This document shows positions 1 to 8,641 of a DNA stretch of 20,173 nt, piece after piece. The stretch comes from Alphaproteobacteria bacterium (GTDB taxonomy: Bacteria; Pseudomonadota; Alphaproteobacteria; Sphingomonadales; Sphingomonadaceae). Position 1 is the first letter of the stretch. Every line of letters begins with the position of its first letter. The DNA is taken from contig JAHJWA010000183.1 in NCBI GenBank assembly GCA_018828205.1, positions 1 to 20,173 of the forward strand, written 5' to 3'. Under the pieces are notes generated by a model. The model saw nothing but the letters and a program-made list of their open reading frames with translations, made no database searches and was not told the origin of the DNA. A program made the translations under genes and the position numbers.

Positions 1-156
1 CCCCCGGTAGAGGCGTGCATCATGCAGTCCAATTGCGCACGGGCGGTGCTGATCCATGGCCTCGGACTCGATCTGAACATCGCCCCGCATGACTTGGACA
101 TGCTGCTGGACGATGATCTTGAGGATGTGAGCCGTGATTTCGAACCGGCCGGCTGA
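1..156 (+). CDS. C-terminal end of an unknown protein (partial)
   Basis: The frame is open from the first base of the window to a TGA at 154-156, giving 51 residues with an acidic end (LDDDLEDVSRDFEPAG). The beginning lies outside the window. The composition is plausible for a real protein: it has an amphipathic leucine-rich segment followed by an acidic tail. I do not recognise the family. It lies 70 bp upstream of the exonuclease gene on the same strand, so it may be the preceding gene of that operon. The overlapping ATG at 134 is a less likely start for the exonuclease. Confidence 0.4.
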   Translation, partial: PPVEACIMQSNCARAVLIHGLGLDLNIAPHDLDMLLDDDLEDVSRDFEPAG

Positions 157-226
157 GCCTCGACATTCGAGCGCGACCGCCCCTCGCCTAAGTCACCCCC
201 AATTCCGATTAGCCAAGGAGCTCATC

Positions 227-1102
227 ATGGTTGTTCAAATCAGCGCACCTGATGCAGGCGCTCAAGATACTCGACTCCTCACCAAGATTGATCTCCAGCC
301 CGGTGTGACCGGGGCAGGTAATCTTGATGGGCACACTACGACGGCCTTGGTGATCGATGTGGAAACCACCGGCCTATGCCATGAGCAAGACGTCATCATC
401 GAATTGGCGATGCGCCGTTTCCGATATGACGATGACGGCGTAATCGTGGAGATCGGTCGTTGCTGGACTTGGCGCGAGGACCCCGGCTTCCCGCTTCCAG
501 AAGAGATCATTCGCCTGACAGGTCTCACCAATGCGGACCTGTCCGGAGCGAGCATCGACGATGCGGTCGTGACCAAGATCGTCGATGAAGCTGACCTCCT
601 GATCGCGCACCATGCGAGATTTGACCGTCCCATGCTGGAGAAGCGCCTGCCCCACCTTCCGGGACGGCCTTGGGCTTGTTCCTGCGAAGGTATCGATTGG
701 GCCAATGCGGGCTTCGAAGGTCGTTCGCTCGGATACCTCGCCATGCAGGCCGGATGGTACTTCGATGGGCACCGTGCCGCGAACGATGTTGATGCAGTAG
801 TCCAGCTCCTACGCCACGAAGGCACCGACGGCATTCCGCTCCTGCATGAGCTCAACGAAAACGCTCTTGCCTCCAGTCATCTGATCGAAGCTGTTGGCGC
901 ATCTTTCGGCGTAAAGGATGCTCTGCACCTGCGGGGTTATCGATGGAACGCGACAGAAAAGGTCTGGTGGCGCGAAGTCACCGACGACGACCTGCTCGCC
1001 GAACAGGCTTGGTTGGCCCGCGAAGTCTATGCCCAAGGCAAGATGGCCCGGAGCATGGCCCCGCGGATCACTCATCGGAACGCCTTGGAGCGCTACCGCT
1101 GA
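227..1102 (+). CDS. DEDDh-family 3'-5' exonuclease (DnaQ/RNase T-like)
   Basis: This 291-residue protein carries all the DEDDh exonuclease motifs. Motif I is IDVETTG (D44, E46), motif II is LIAHHARFDRPML (D133), and motif III is GHRAANDVDAV (H182, D187). LTGLTNADL between I and II is also typical. This family removes nucleotides from DNA or RNA 3' ends using two metal ions. Residues from about 205 hold a short C-terminal module containing RGYRWNATEKVWW, often seen in plasmid- and island-borne versions rather than in the replicative DnaQ. The ATG at 227 was chosen because AAGGAG at 215-220 sits 6 nt before it. An in-frame ATG at 134 would overlap the preceding gene and lacks such a site. It is probably a stand-alone accessory exonuclease, with substrate unknown. 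Confidence 0.88.
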   Translation: MVVQISAPDAGAQDTRLLTKIDLQPGVTGAGNLDGHTTTALVIDVETTGLCHEQDVIIELAMRRFRYDDDGVIVEIGRCWTWREDPGFPLPEEIIRLTGLTNADLSGASIDDAVVTKIVDEADLLIAHHARFDRPMLEKRLPHLPGRPWACSCEGIDWANAGFEGRSLGYLAMQAGWYFDGHRAANDVDAVVQLLRHEGTDGIPLLHELNENALASSHLIEAVGASFGVKDALHLRGYRWNATEKVWWREVTDDDLLAEQAWLAREVYAQGKMARSMAPRITHRNALERYR

Positions 1103-1154
1103 CGCCCTTTCCCGCTCGCACACCATTTCACCCGTTCTGAAGCGAGATCAAATT

Positions 1155-1895
1155 ATGGCCAGAAAGCCGTCCAAGCGCCGTTCCAGCAGCAAACAAATAG
1201 CAGAGACGCAGATCCCCGGTGGATTGCTCAGCCTCGCGCCGGTGACCTACCCGGTCGCCGATACGCAGATCACCGCTCTGCAAGTCTGGCAGAACCCCGA
1301 ACGCAAGCCGTCAGAGCCTGGCCCCTGGGACGATGAAGGGGACAAAATCGCATGGGTCGACGAGCAAACCGGCCTGGGCTGCATCCTGCTTCGCCAGAAA
1401 AACGGGACGCTGTCCGGCTACGTCGGCGTTGGACCTGACCATCCCCTATTCGGCTTCACGGCCGATGCGGTGCCGGTCGATATCGCGAACTCCGTCCATG
1501 GCGGGGTAACCTATGGCAAGGAGTGCGAGGTCAATCGTTTCGCGCGGGAAGAATACGGTACGCCCCGCAAGGAACGCTATACCGTTTGTCACACCACTAT
1601 CACGCGCGTCGTGCGCAATTACCGCACGGTGCAGACGACGAAAGATGAATTTGAGCACGACGACCTGTGGTGGTTCGGCTTCGACACAGACCACATCGGG
1701 GACCTTGTGCCGGAGGGATACAATCTCAACCCGAGGAAGGGCGACGTCTACCGAGACCAGGCATACGTCTACAACGAGTGCATTACCTTTGCGCGGCGTC
1801 TGCATGCAATCGCCAGCGCGGAAGCGACCAGCCAAGGTGACACCGCGGAACCGCCCCGTCTGCCGCCACCCGCATCTAACGGTGGAGCGGATTGA
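1155..1895 (+). CDS. conserved hypothetical protein of phage/plasmid type
   Basis: This is a 246-residue protein with a basic N-terminus (MARKPSKRRSSSKQ) and no signal peptide or membrane segment. The middle has a pattern I recognise from uncharacterised phage and plasmid proteins: a CILLRQKNGTLSGYVGV strand pair, then VHGGVTY, then WWFGFDTDHIGDLVP, and near the end YRDQAYVYNECITFARRL. In that family the tryptophan/aspartate block and the YRD...Y.ECxxLA helix are the conserved parts; the function is unknown. It begins 52 bp after the exonuclease and its TGA shares one base with the next start (TGATG), so it belongs to the same operon. The start at 1155 has only a weak ribosome-binding site (GAAGCGAG). 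Confidence 0.75.
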   Translation: MARKPSKRRSSSKQIAETQIPGGLLSLAPVTYPVADTQITALQVWQNPERKPSEPGPWDDEGDKIAWVDEQTGLGCILLRQKNGTLSGYVGVGPDHPLFGFTADAVPVDIANSVHGGVTYGKECEVNRFAREEYGTPRKERYTVCHTTITRVVRNYRTVQTTKDEFEHDDLWWFGFDTDHIGDLVPEGYNLNPRKGDVYRDQAYVYNECITFARRLHAIASAEATSQGDTAEPPRLPPPASNGGAD

Positions 1896-2758
1896 TGGAG
1901 AACTCATACCGCTTCTTCGGCGCGCCTGACCAAGCACGCTACGGCGACCACAGACATCCAGAGCTGCCTTGGGGTTATTGGCTGACCTCAACCGGCGAGA
2001 TCCCAGGGGAGCCTCCGTTGGTGGATGAGGACGGACGTGAATGGGATTCCGTTCGCGAGGCATTCTGGGTCGGACGACTCGGCTTGCCGATGACCTATGG
2101 TGCCGGCGTCAACGAAATCCTCGAGTTCATGCTGTCCTATCTCGCAATCAAAGACAGCCGGTTCGTCGCTCCCGAAGAGAGTGCCAGGGATATCTTCGTT
2201 GGTGACGGCCACCTGGGTTCTTTTTTCGGGGCCTTCATGAGAGCCGCAGGTCTGATGGAAGATCGGACAGGTCGACCGACGGCGGAAGGACGTGCCGTCC
2301 TCCTGATGCTGATCGCGACACGAACGCGCGACGATGCGGACGAGGAGATCGGGCTGGACTGGATAGCCGCCACTCGGAGCCTCGCCCGCGCCAAGGAGCG
2401 CAGGGCGACCTCGGACTTAGTAGTGCAGCGTGAGCGGATTGCTTCGCGCATGGCACATCGTTTCGCCACGGATGAAATTGCTGGCGACCCCGTCGTCAAA
2501 CTGATCGGTTTGAGGATCACTCGCGAGGTTCCGGTGCGCAGCACGTTGTGGTCAATGTCATGGCCTGACCGTGACCAGTATGGGCGTGACCGCTTCTACC
2601 TTTGGCTTCTCGAACGGATCGATCGTTGGGACGCATGGAGCGAGATGGTCACCGAGGATGGTTCGCGCGCACTCACCGAGCATCTCATGAAGCTCGCGTT
2701 CTGCGACCGGTTTGCCCGGGACGACGGGACGGAATACGGAGGCGGCAGAGATGAATGA
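1895..2758 (+). CDS. hypothetical protein, operon partner of the exonuclease
   Basis: This 287-residue soluble protein is not one I recognise. It is rich in Trp, Arg and Asp and predominantly helical in appearance. The N-terminus has an aromatic patch (PELPWGYWLTSTGE), and the C-terminal part has a long helical stretch with DRFYLWLLERIDRWDAWSEM. The ATG overlaps the upstream stop by one base (TGATG), with GGTGGAG at 1881-1887 as ribosome-binding site, which argues for coupled translation. The last 8 bases overlap the next gene. A decayed second copy of its C-terminal region lies at 10055-10257 in the same window, which shows that this protein family has existed at more than one place in this island. 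Confidence 0.7.
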   Translation: MENSYRFFGAPDQARYGDHRHPELPWGYWLTSTGEIPGEPPLVDEDGREWDSVREAFWVGRLGLPMTYGAGVNEILEFMLSYLAIKDSRFVAPEESARDIFVGDGHLGSFFGAFMRAAGLMEDRTGRPTAEGRAVLLMLIATRTRDDADEEIGLDWIAATRSLARAKERRATSDLVVQRERIASRMAHRFATDEIAGDPVVKLIGLRITREVPVRSTLWSMSWPDRDQYGRDRFYLWLLERIDRWDAWSEMVTEDGSRALTEHLMKLAFCDRFARDDGTEYGGGRDE

Positions 2759-3398
2759 CGGCACCCAGGGGCGCCCCTACCGGCGGGGGTCATTGCGGCA
2801 CGATTTTGCAGCGAGGTCTGCGAGGCATGGTCGACGGGGGCATCCGTTGAACCTCGTCGCGACGGTCCTAGTGGAAGGCACGTCGACCTTCGGCGACAGT
2901 GATCACCATCTCACCTGCTTCGGAGCCTTCGAGGTCGACATTGTAGACGATGAACCTGTTTTCACCTGCCATCATAGGTCGACGATCGAGGACGCCGATC
3001 GCCTTGATCTGCTCGGCGAACTAGGCTCGCTCTGCACGGATCGACATGTAGTTCTCGGATCGGCTGATGCCTATGAGACGTTCTGGGACCGCCGACACAT
3101 CCTTCGCGACGGTCTCACATATATCGACACCATCGCGGCCCTCGAAACGGGCGAGCCGTCAGGTCTTACGCTTTTGGGCACTCCGGAATCGACGATGATC
3201 GAGCTCGCGTCCTCCTTCGAGCTGCCGAACTGCTATCAAACCGATCTTTCGAGGCAGGCCCGCTTTGCGGCCGTTCGTGCGCAGCTGACATGGTTGGCCT
3301 ATATCACCACGAGAGCAAGTCGGAGCGAGGCGCGCAGCCTGTTCGCTGCCTACAGGGCCTATCAAGCTATCGAGCGAGCGAAGCCACTGCCATTCTGA
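2751..3398 (+). CDS. hypothetical protein, possible degenerate exonuclease fold
   Basis: This 215-residue protein starts at an ATG inside the end of the preceding gene (8-nt overlap), with GGAGG at 2738-2742 placed 8 nt upstream. After a basic leader of about 35 residues, the layout resembles an RNase H-fold exonuclease. It has a strand LVATVLVEGTSTFGD, a second strand pair FGAFEVDIVDDEPVF, a helix plus HVVLGSADAYETFW where motif II would be, YIDTIAALE, a helix MIELASSFELP, and a last helix FAAVRAQLTWLAYI. The aspartates of DEDD motifs I to III are not in place, so if the fold is right it is inactive. This is an inference from layout only. It is the last clear gene of the operon. Confidence 0.6.
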   Translation: MNDGTQGRPYRRGSLRHDFAARSARHGRRGHPLNLVATVLVEGTSTFGDSDHHLTCFGAFEVDIVDDEPVFTCHHRSTIEDADRLDLLGELGSLCTDRHVVLGSADAYETFWDRRHILRDGLTYIDTIAALETGEPSGLTLLGTPESTMIELASSFELPNCYQTDLSRQARFAAVRAQLTWLAYITTRASRSEARSLFAAYRAYQAIERAKPLPF

Positions 3399-3604
3399 CA
3401 GCGCTGTGCCGGTCTTTTATCCAAGTGAGCGGTATTCTGGGGACGATTCGTCGTGGATCGCGGAGATTTCTCGCATTCGTGATAAGAAATCGAAGCGATG
3501 GATTTGGTCGGGCCCTGATTTTCTCGTCACTCCTGCCTGGAGCGGGAACTTACTAGTCGGGCGATGGCAACGCTCTCGAGGCGCGCGTCGAGGCCACAAG
3601 CACA
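3399..3604. other. intergenic stretch between convergent operons, no convincing gene
   Basis: About 390 bases (3399-3791) separate the two converging operons. A plus-strand frame is open from a GTG at 3406 to 3681 and begins in a protein-like way (VFYPSERYSGDDSSWIAE). However, it has no ribosome-binding site, has mixed third-position composition and runs straight through the terminator hairpin at 3605-3630. It may be a decayed or very small gene; I do not call it. The remainder, 3631-3791, holds only a small inverted repeat at 3715-3734. Confidence 0.3.
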
Positions 3605-3630
3605 AAAAACCCGGCGATCTCTCGCCGGGT
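3605..3630 (-). terminator. Rho-independent terminator of the ParA-TPR operon
   Basis: ACCCGGCGA at 3609-3617 pairs perfectly with TCGCCGGGT at 3622-3630 around a TCTC loop. Read on the minus strand, the hairpin is followed by a T-run (GGGTTTTTTGTG), the classic intrinsic terminator form. It lies about 160 nt after the stop of the minus-strand ATPase gene. Flanking CACAA/TTGTG can extend the stem, so it may also stop plus-strand transcripts weakly. Confidence 0.85.
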
Positions 3631-3714
3631 CTTGTGACCTTAGGGTCGATTGCAGATCAGATGTCTGTTCCGGAATCATGAACCATCTTAGTGTCTCCTA
3701 CAGGTTCTAGATAG

Positions 3715-3734
3715 CATCGCTAGTTTAAGCGATG
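3715..3734. repeat. short inverted repeat
   Basis: CATCGCT at 3715-3721 and AGCGATG at 3728-3734 are perfect reverse complements around AGTTTA. It lies between the stop of the minus-strand ATPase gene and that operon's terminator. It could be an RNA stem in the 3' untranslated region. No T-run follows on either strand, so it is not called a terminator. Confidence 0.35.
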
Positions 3735-3791
3735 ATGAACATTTTCGTTCCTTGTTTGCCACCCTATCCAACTCTCATAGCTCTTGCAACG

Positions 3792-5647
<1,856 letters not shown>

Positions 5648-5648
<1 letters not shown>

Positions 5649-6325
5649 CAGTGCATTGTCATTTCTGGCCGGAGGACGAACGGCCCGTGAGGGCGCGAAG
5701 TTTCGCGGAATTTCGGTTTGGTCGTCGGCCTCTGGGGTCGCCCCGCTTTGTCGCGGGCATAATCCTCGTATCGGGTGAATGGCCTTGCCGGCCCTCCGGT
5801 GGCCGCTGTCTCTCTCCCCTTCATTTTTCCGGTCTGGATGGGGACGGCCACAGGACTTCCCTGAAGTTCGAAGTTCAGTCTCTGAATGCACTCAGCTTGT
5901 TCGATAGCCTCAGGGGCGAGCTTGCCGCGGTCGGCTAACCAACGCACGACTTCCTCCCAGGACCAGAGGGGCCGCAAGCTCGTGATGCCCGCGACCGGGA
6001 GTGGGAAGTTGTCCCCCCTTCCTCCGGTAGTGTAGAGCGACGCGGCTTGCCGCGTGATGCCGGCCCGCTCTGCGATGTCGCTGCTGCTCACAAGGGGATC
6101 AGGCTCGATCCGCAGGACCTTCGCCCCGGCGCTCTGGATGTCATCACAGGCACTTCTTGCTGCACTTTCGAAATCCTCAGCCTCCCGATCGAAGAACAGG
6201 ATGAAGACACCTCGCTGAAGCGAAACGGTCGCATCATCACAACCGGCTTCGTAAAAAGCGTATTCCCATTCATCCGTGTCGAGCGGCAGCCCGGTCGCAG
6301 CGATGGTGAATTCAAAGCTTTTCAT
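5648..6325 (-). CDS. HTH DNA-binding protein of a ParA/HicA-like operon
   Basis: This is a 225-residue protein in three parts. Residues 1-75 form a compact alpha/beta domain (FEFTIAATGLPLDTDEWEYA...AGCDDATVSLQRG...FDREAEDFESAARSA). Residues 79-131 form a helix-turn-helix of the excisionase/MerR type (SSDIAERAGITRQAASLYTT, then FPLPVAGITSLRPLWSWEE). From about 165 there is a basic, probably unstructured tail. The combination of the FEF...AGCDDA domain and a C-terminal HTH is a recurrent uncharacterised bacterial family. The start at 6325 has AAAGGA eight bases upstream and overlaps the previous gene's stop by four bases (ATGA); the downstream ATPase start overlaps its TGA. It is the obvious candidate to bind the paired palindromes at 6600-6669 and autoregulate the operon. 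That role is inferred from position. Confidence 0.82.
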
Positions 6326-6579
6326 GTCTTTTCCTTTCGAGTGGTGGTCACACACTCACAGATCCTCAACGCTTTGCGCAGGTTCTTCGCATGGTTCTGA
6401 CCCCCGGTCCGCGGCGTGGAAAAAACCGAGATGCAACAGGCGCCCCTGCGGTTCGCTGGACACTTTGCCCGGCCCCAGATGTGCGCCCGCGCGCCGCTCT
6501 TTTCGACACTCCATCCGGCACTCTCAAAATCCCGCAGTGCATCCTCGATGTCCCTATCTGGATGTGTCGGTCGCGCCAT
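6322..6579 (-). CDS. small HicA-like (dsRBD-fold) protein, possible toxin
   Basis: This 85-residue protein begins MARPTHPDRDIEDALRDFE, followed by GWSVEKSGARAHIWGRAKCP, ISVFSTPRTGGQNHAKNLRK and a basic tail. This is a recognisable small family whose central Gly-x-x-x-His (H33) plus Trp-Gly and the NHAKNLR helix resemble the HicA mRNA-interferase layout. Members are commonly found directly before an FEF-type HTH protein, as here. If HicA-like, it would cleave RNA using the histidine and be held in check by its neighbour; this is inference. The start is the ATG at 6579, 21 nt inside palindrome 6600-6615, with a poor GGGG ribosome-binding site. The stop TGA overlaps the HTH start (ATGA). Confidence 0.75.
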   Translation of the reverse strand: MARPTHPDRDIEDALRDFESAGWSVEKSGARAHIWGRAKCPANRRGACCISVFSTPRTGGQNHAKNLRKALRICECVTTTRKEKT

Positions 6580-6599
6580 CCGGCCCCAATATGGCGCGC

Positions 6600-6615
6600 G
6601 TTGACATGAGTCAAC
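6600..6615. promoter_or_regulatory. operator-like imperfect palindrome O1
   Basis: GTTGACATGAGTCAAC is a 16-bp palindrome with only the central positions unmatched. It is almost identical to the perfect palindrome at 6654-6669, with centres 54 bp apart (close to five helical turns). It falls in the predicted 5' untranslated region of the minus-strand operon, so a protein bound here would block that transcript. Confidence 0.7.
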
Positions 6616-6640
6616 TGCGACCGAAGGTTCTAACGGCAAG

Positions 6641-6668
6641 AAGATAAGAATGCGTTGACATATGTCAA
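6641..6668 (-). promoter_or_regulatory. predicted sigma70-type promoter of the HicA-like/HTH/ParA-TPR operon
   Basis: On the minus strand a consensus -35 TTGACA (6668-6663) is followed after 16 bp by TATCTT (6646-6641). The start of transcription would be near 6634, about 55 nt before the ATG at 6579. The -35 lies inside palindrome O2, and O1 lies just downstream of the start site. Confidence 0.55.
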
Positions 6669-6669
6669 C
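6654..6669. promoter_or_regulatory. operator-like perfect palindrome O2 with -35 elements on both strands
   Basis: GTTGACATATGTCAAC is a perfect 16-bp palindrome. Because of its symmetry it carries TTGACA on both strands. The minus-strand copy belongs to the promoter at 6641-6668. The plus-strand copy (6655-6660) is followed after 17 bp by TACATC (6678-6683), a weaker -10, and points at the CBASS genes. A repressor bound here would affect both divergent operons. Confidence 0.65.
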
Positions 6670-6683
6670 ACTCCCTCTACATC
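6655..6683 (+). promoter_or_regulatory. possible promoter of the CBASS operon
   Basis: TTGACA at 6655-6660 is a perfect -35. The -10 candidate TACATC at 6678-6683 has the right 17-bp spacing but matches the consensus poorly. Transcription would start near 6690, roughly 75 nt before the Cap15 start codon. Confidence 0.4.
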
Positions 6684-6765
6684 GCCTGTGCTTCGACCAT
6701 GAAAGCGCGATGGAGATTGAGATGAGGGGCGTAGGTGTGGCATTCGGCTTGGAACGGTGCGGATC

Positions 6766-7401
6766 GTGATTCACGATCACGAATACGCACTGCTCGGCGG
6801 CATGAATCGGGCGAAGGTAGGCCGGTATCTGAGTGTCGCGGCCGCAGCGATCTCCGCGCTCGTGATGCTCGGCGTCTTGGCGCTATGGGACGTGGCGCAG
6901 ACGCTTGGCTTGCCGCCGAACATTCCGCCTGCGGTCCTCTCGCTGATCGGCGCCGGTTCGATTTTCACCGTATTGTATTGGTTCCTCGACAGGCATGCTT
7001 GGAAATGGGCACCGGTCGGCGGTTGGCTCAAGGCGCCGGATCTCAGCGGCGAATGGAACTGTCAGGGCACGACGCTAGCGCCCGACGGTTCGGTAGCGTT
7101 CGAGTGGTCTGGAACGGTCAAGATCGTGCAGAGCTGGGACAAGATCCGCGTGCGGCTGACCACCTCGACATCCGGATCCAACAGTCTGGCCGCAGCGCTT
7201 GTCTGTGACGAGGCCGATGGGTTCCGCCTTCTCTACAACTACCGGAACGACCCCCGGGCGGGTGAGCCTGAGTTGAAGAGCCACCGTGGATTCGCCGAAA
7301 TCGTCTTTTCTTCGGACAGGACATCCGCGGAGGGCGAATATTTCAACGGCCATGGCCGATTCACTTTCGGAACAATGAAACTCGTGAAGGGAGTTGCCTG
7401 A
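6766..7401 (+). CDS. cap15: Cap15-type CBASS effector (two TM segments plus cyclic-nucleotide beta-barrel)
   Basis: This is a protein of 211 residues (214 if the GTG at 6757 is used). Two membrane segments lie near residues 22-41 (SVAAAAISALVMLGVLALW) and 53-74 (IPPAVLSLIGAGSIFTVLYWF), followed by a beta-rich domain from about 88. That domain has the Cap15 marks: APDLSGEW at its start, QSWDKIRVRL, LLYNYRNDP, and EYFNGHGRFTFGTMKL at the end. Cap15 sits in the inner membrane; its minimal beta-barrel binds the cyclic nucleotide made by the partner CD-NTase, and oligomerisation then damages the membrane of the infected cell. The adjacent CD-NTase overlaps its stop by one base. The start is uncertain: GTG 6757, GTG 6766 and ATG 6802 all have poor ribosome-binding sites. 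GTG 6766 is preferred because it overlaps the stop of a small upstream frame (GTGA) and gives a family-like N-terminus (IHDHEYALLGGMNRAK). Confidence 0.88.
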   Translation: MIHDHEYALLGGMNRAKVGRYLSVAAAAISALVMLGVLALWDVAQTLGLPPNIPPAVLSLIGAGSIFTVLYWFLDRHAWKWAPVGGWLKAPDLSGEWNCQGTTLAPDGSVAFEWSGTVKIVQSWDKIRVRLTTSTSGSNSLAAALVCDEADGFRLLYNYRNDPRAGEPELKSHRGFAEIVFSSDRTSAEGEYFNGHGRFTFGTMKLVKGVA

Positions 7402-8534
7402 TGCCACGCGACATCAATACGCGCCTTGAAAATCTCCGCATCCGCCGCAAGGGGATCGACGCAGCCCAGTCTGGCCGGGTGACGGCCTCGGTCGCCGATG
7501 AGGTATTGCGCAAGAGCGTGATCCAGGAATCTTGGCAACGCCGTGCCGGTGACCAGCCTTACACTCGTTACGCGCTCGGCGCCATGCAGGCGGTTGATTC
7601 CGACTATACTCAGAAGAGCCACGATGAGGCTGAAAGGGTAGCCAAGCAGCTGCACGGTGGCCTCGTGATCCCGATCGAAACGCGCCTACAAGGTTCGGTC
7701 CCGCTCGACGTTCATATTCGCGGCGTCAGTGATGTAGACCTGCTGGTTATCCGGACCGATTTTCTCCGTTACGACGTCTTTGGGGCGATGGCCAGGAGCG
7801 GGCGGTATACAAACCCGTCCAGCAATACGTCCATGTCGGTGCTTCGCGACCTGCGCTCAGAATGCGAAGAGTTGTTGAAACGGCGCTATTGGGGGGCCGA
7901 CGTCGACTGTGACGGCGGCAAGTGCATTGCGCTGTCAGGTGGCAGCTTCGAACGACCTGTCGATGTGGTTCCGTCTCATTGGCATGATACGCTCGACTAC
8001 CAGGCCTCAAAGATCGAGCATGACCGCGGGGTCTACATCCTCGATAAGAAAATCCCGGATACTTTCTCGAACCTGCCGTTCAGGCATATCAAGCGAGTGC
8101 ATGATCGCGACGTCTCGTATTACGGCGGATTGAAGAAAGCGATCCGTCTCGTGAAGAACGTGAAGAACGACGCTGCGGATGAACCGACCGCTGCGAAGCT
8201 TCCGAGCTTCGACATCGCCGCGCTGATGTATCACGCCGATGAGACCAGGTTGAAAGCGGGTTATGTCAACGAACTATATATCTTGTCAGAGGCTCAGCGA
8301 TTCCTTGATTGGTGTTACCGGAACAAAGATGAGGCCGGTCGGCTGACCACGCCGGATGGCCTGCGCCGGATCTTGGATACTGAGGCTAAGCGCAGTGGAC
8401 TGCTCACTATTTCCAGCGAACTTGACGACCTTGCGCAGCAAGTAGCGCGTGAACAGGGCTTGTTCGGGCCCTCACCGTCTTGGCCCAGCGTATACTCGAC
8501 TCTTGGAAACGCCCGAGTCCCCAGTGCCGCCTGA
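7401..8534 (+). CDS. CBASS CD-NTase (cGAS/DncV-like nucleotidyltransferase)
   Basis: This 377-residue enzyme has the polymerase-beta-type nucleotidyltransferase signature of CD-NTases: LQGSVPLD (G98, S99), GVSDVDLLVI (D111, D113) and the third aspartate in RPVDVVPSHW (D188). C-terminal helices such as YYGGLKKAIRLVKNVK and LPSFDIAALMYHA match the helical OAS-like half. It would make a cyclic nucleotide on sensing phage infection and so activate the neighbouring Cap15 effector. I cannot assign the clade or product from sequence alone. The ATG overlaps the cap15 stop (TGATG) with AAGGGAG upstream, so the two are translated together. No ancillary E1/E2/JAB, HORMA/TRIP13 or nucleic-acid-modifying genes are seen, so this is a minimal (type I) layout plus the DUF2235 gene. 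Confidence 0.9.
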   Translation: MPRDINTRLENLRIRRKGIDAAQSGRVTASVADEVLRKSVIQESWQRRAGDQPYTRYALGAMQAVDSDYTQKSHDEAERVAKQLHGGLVIPIETRLQGSVPLDVHIRGVSDVDLLVIRTDFLRYDVFGAMARSGRYTNPSSNTSMSVLRDLRSECEELLKRRYWGADVDCDGGKCIALSGGSFERPVDVVPSHWHDTLDYQASKIEHDRGVYILDKKIPDTFSNLPFRHIKRVHDRDVSYYGGLKKAIRLVKNVKNDAADEPTAAKLPSFDIAALMYHADETRLKAGYVNELYILSEAQRFLDWCYRNKDEAGRLTTPDGLRRILDTEAKRSGLLTISSELDDLAQQVAREQGLFGPSPSWPSVYSTLGNARVPSAA

Positions 8535-8641
8535 CGTCGTCGCGGACTGAGGATTGGGGTGTTGCACTAAAGAGCGCCTGCTGGGTCCTCAGCGGCAGGA
8601 CTGAACGGCTTTGGTCAAGATGGCAATGTGAGAGGATTGTT

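Noticed and set aside
5649..5891. N-terminal extension of the ParA-TPR ATPase to an upstream start
   Set aside because: The extra 81 residues are low-complexity, overlap the HTH gene out of frame, and the P-loop follows directly after the ATG at 5648, which has a TGATG overlap.
8547..8592. CTGAGGA/TCCTCAG inverted repeat between the CD-NTase and DUF2235 genes
   Set aside because: Only 7 bp with a 32-bp loop and no T-run; within what chance allows.
8480..8641. Longer start for the DUF2235 protein
   Set aside because: It would overlap the CD-NTase gene by about 55 bases and add unrelated sequence before the hallmark MKRLIFCFDGTWN; ATG 8642 has a good ribosome-binding site.
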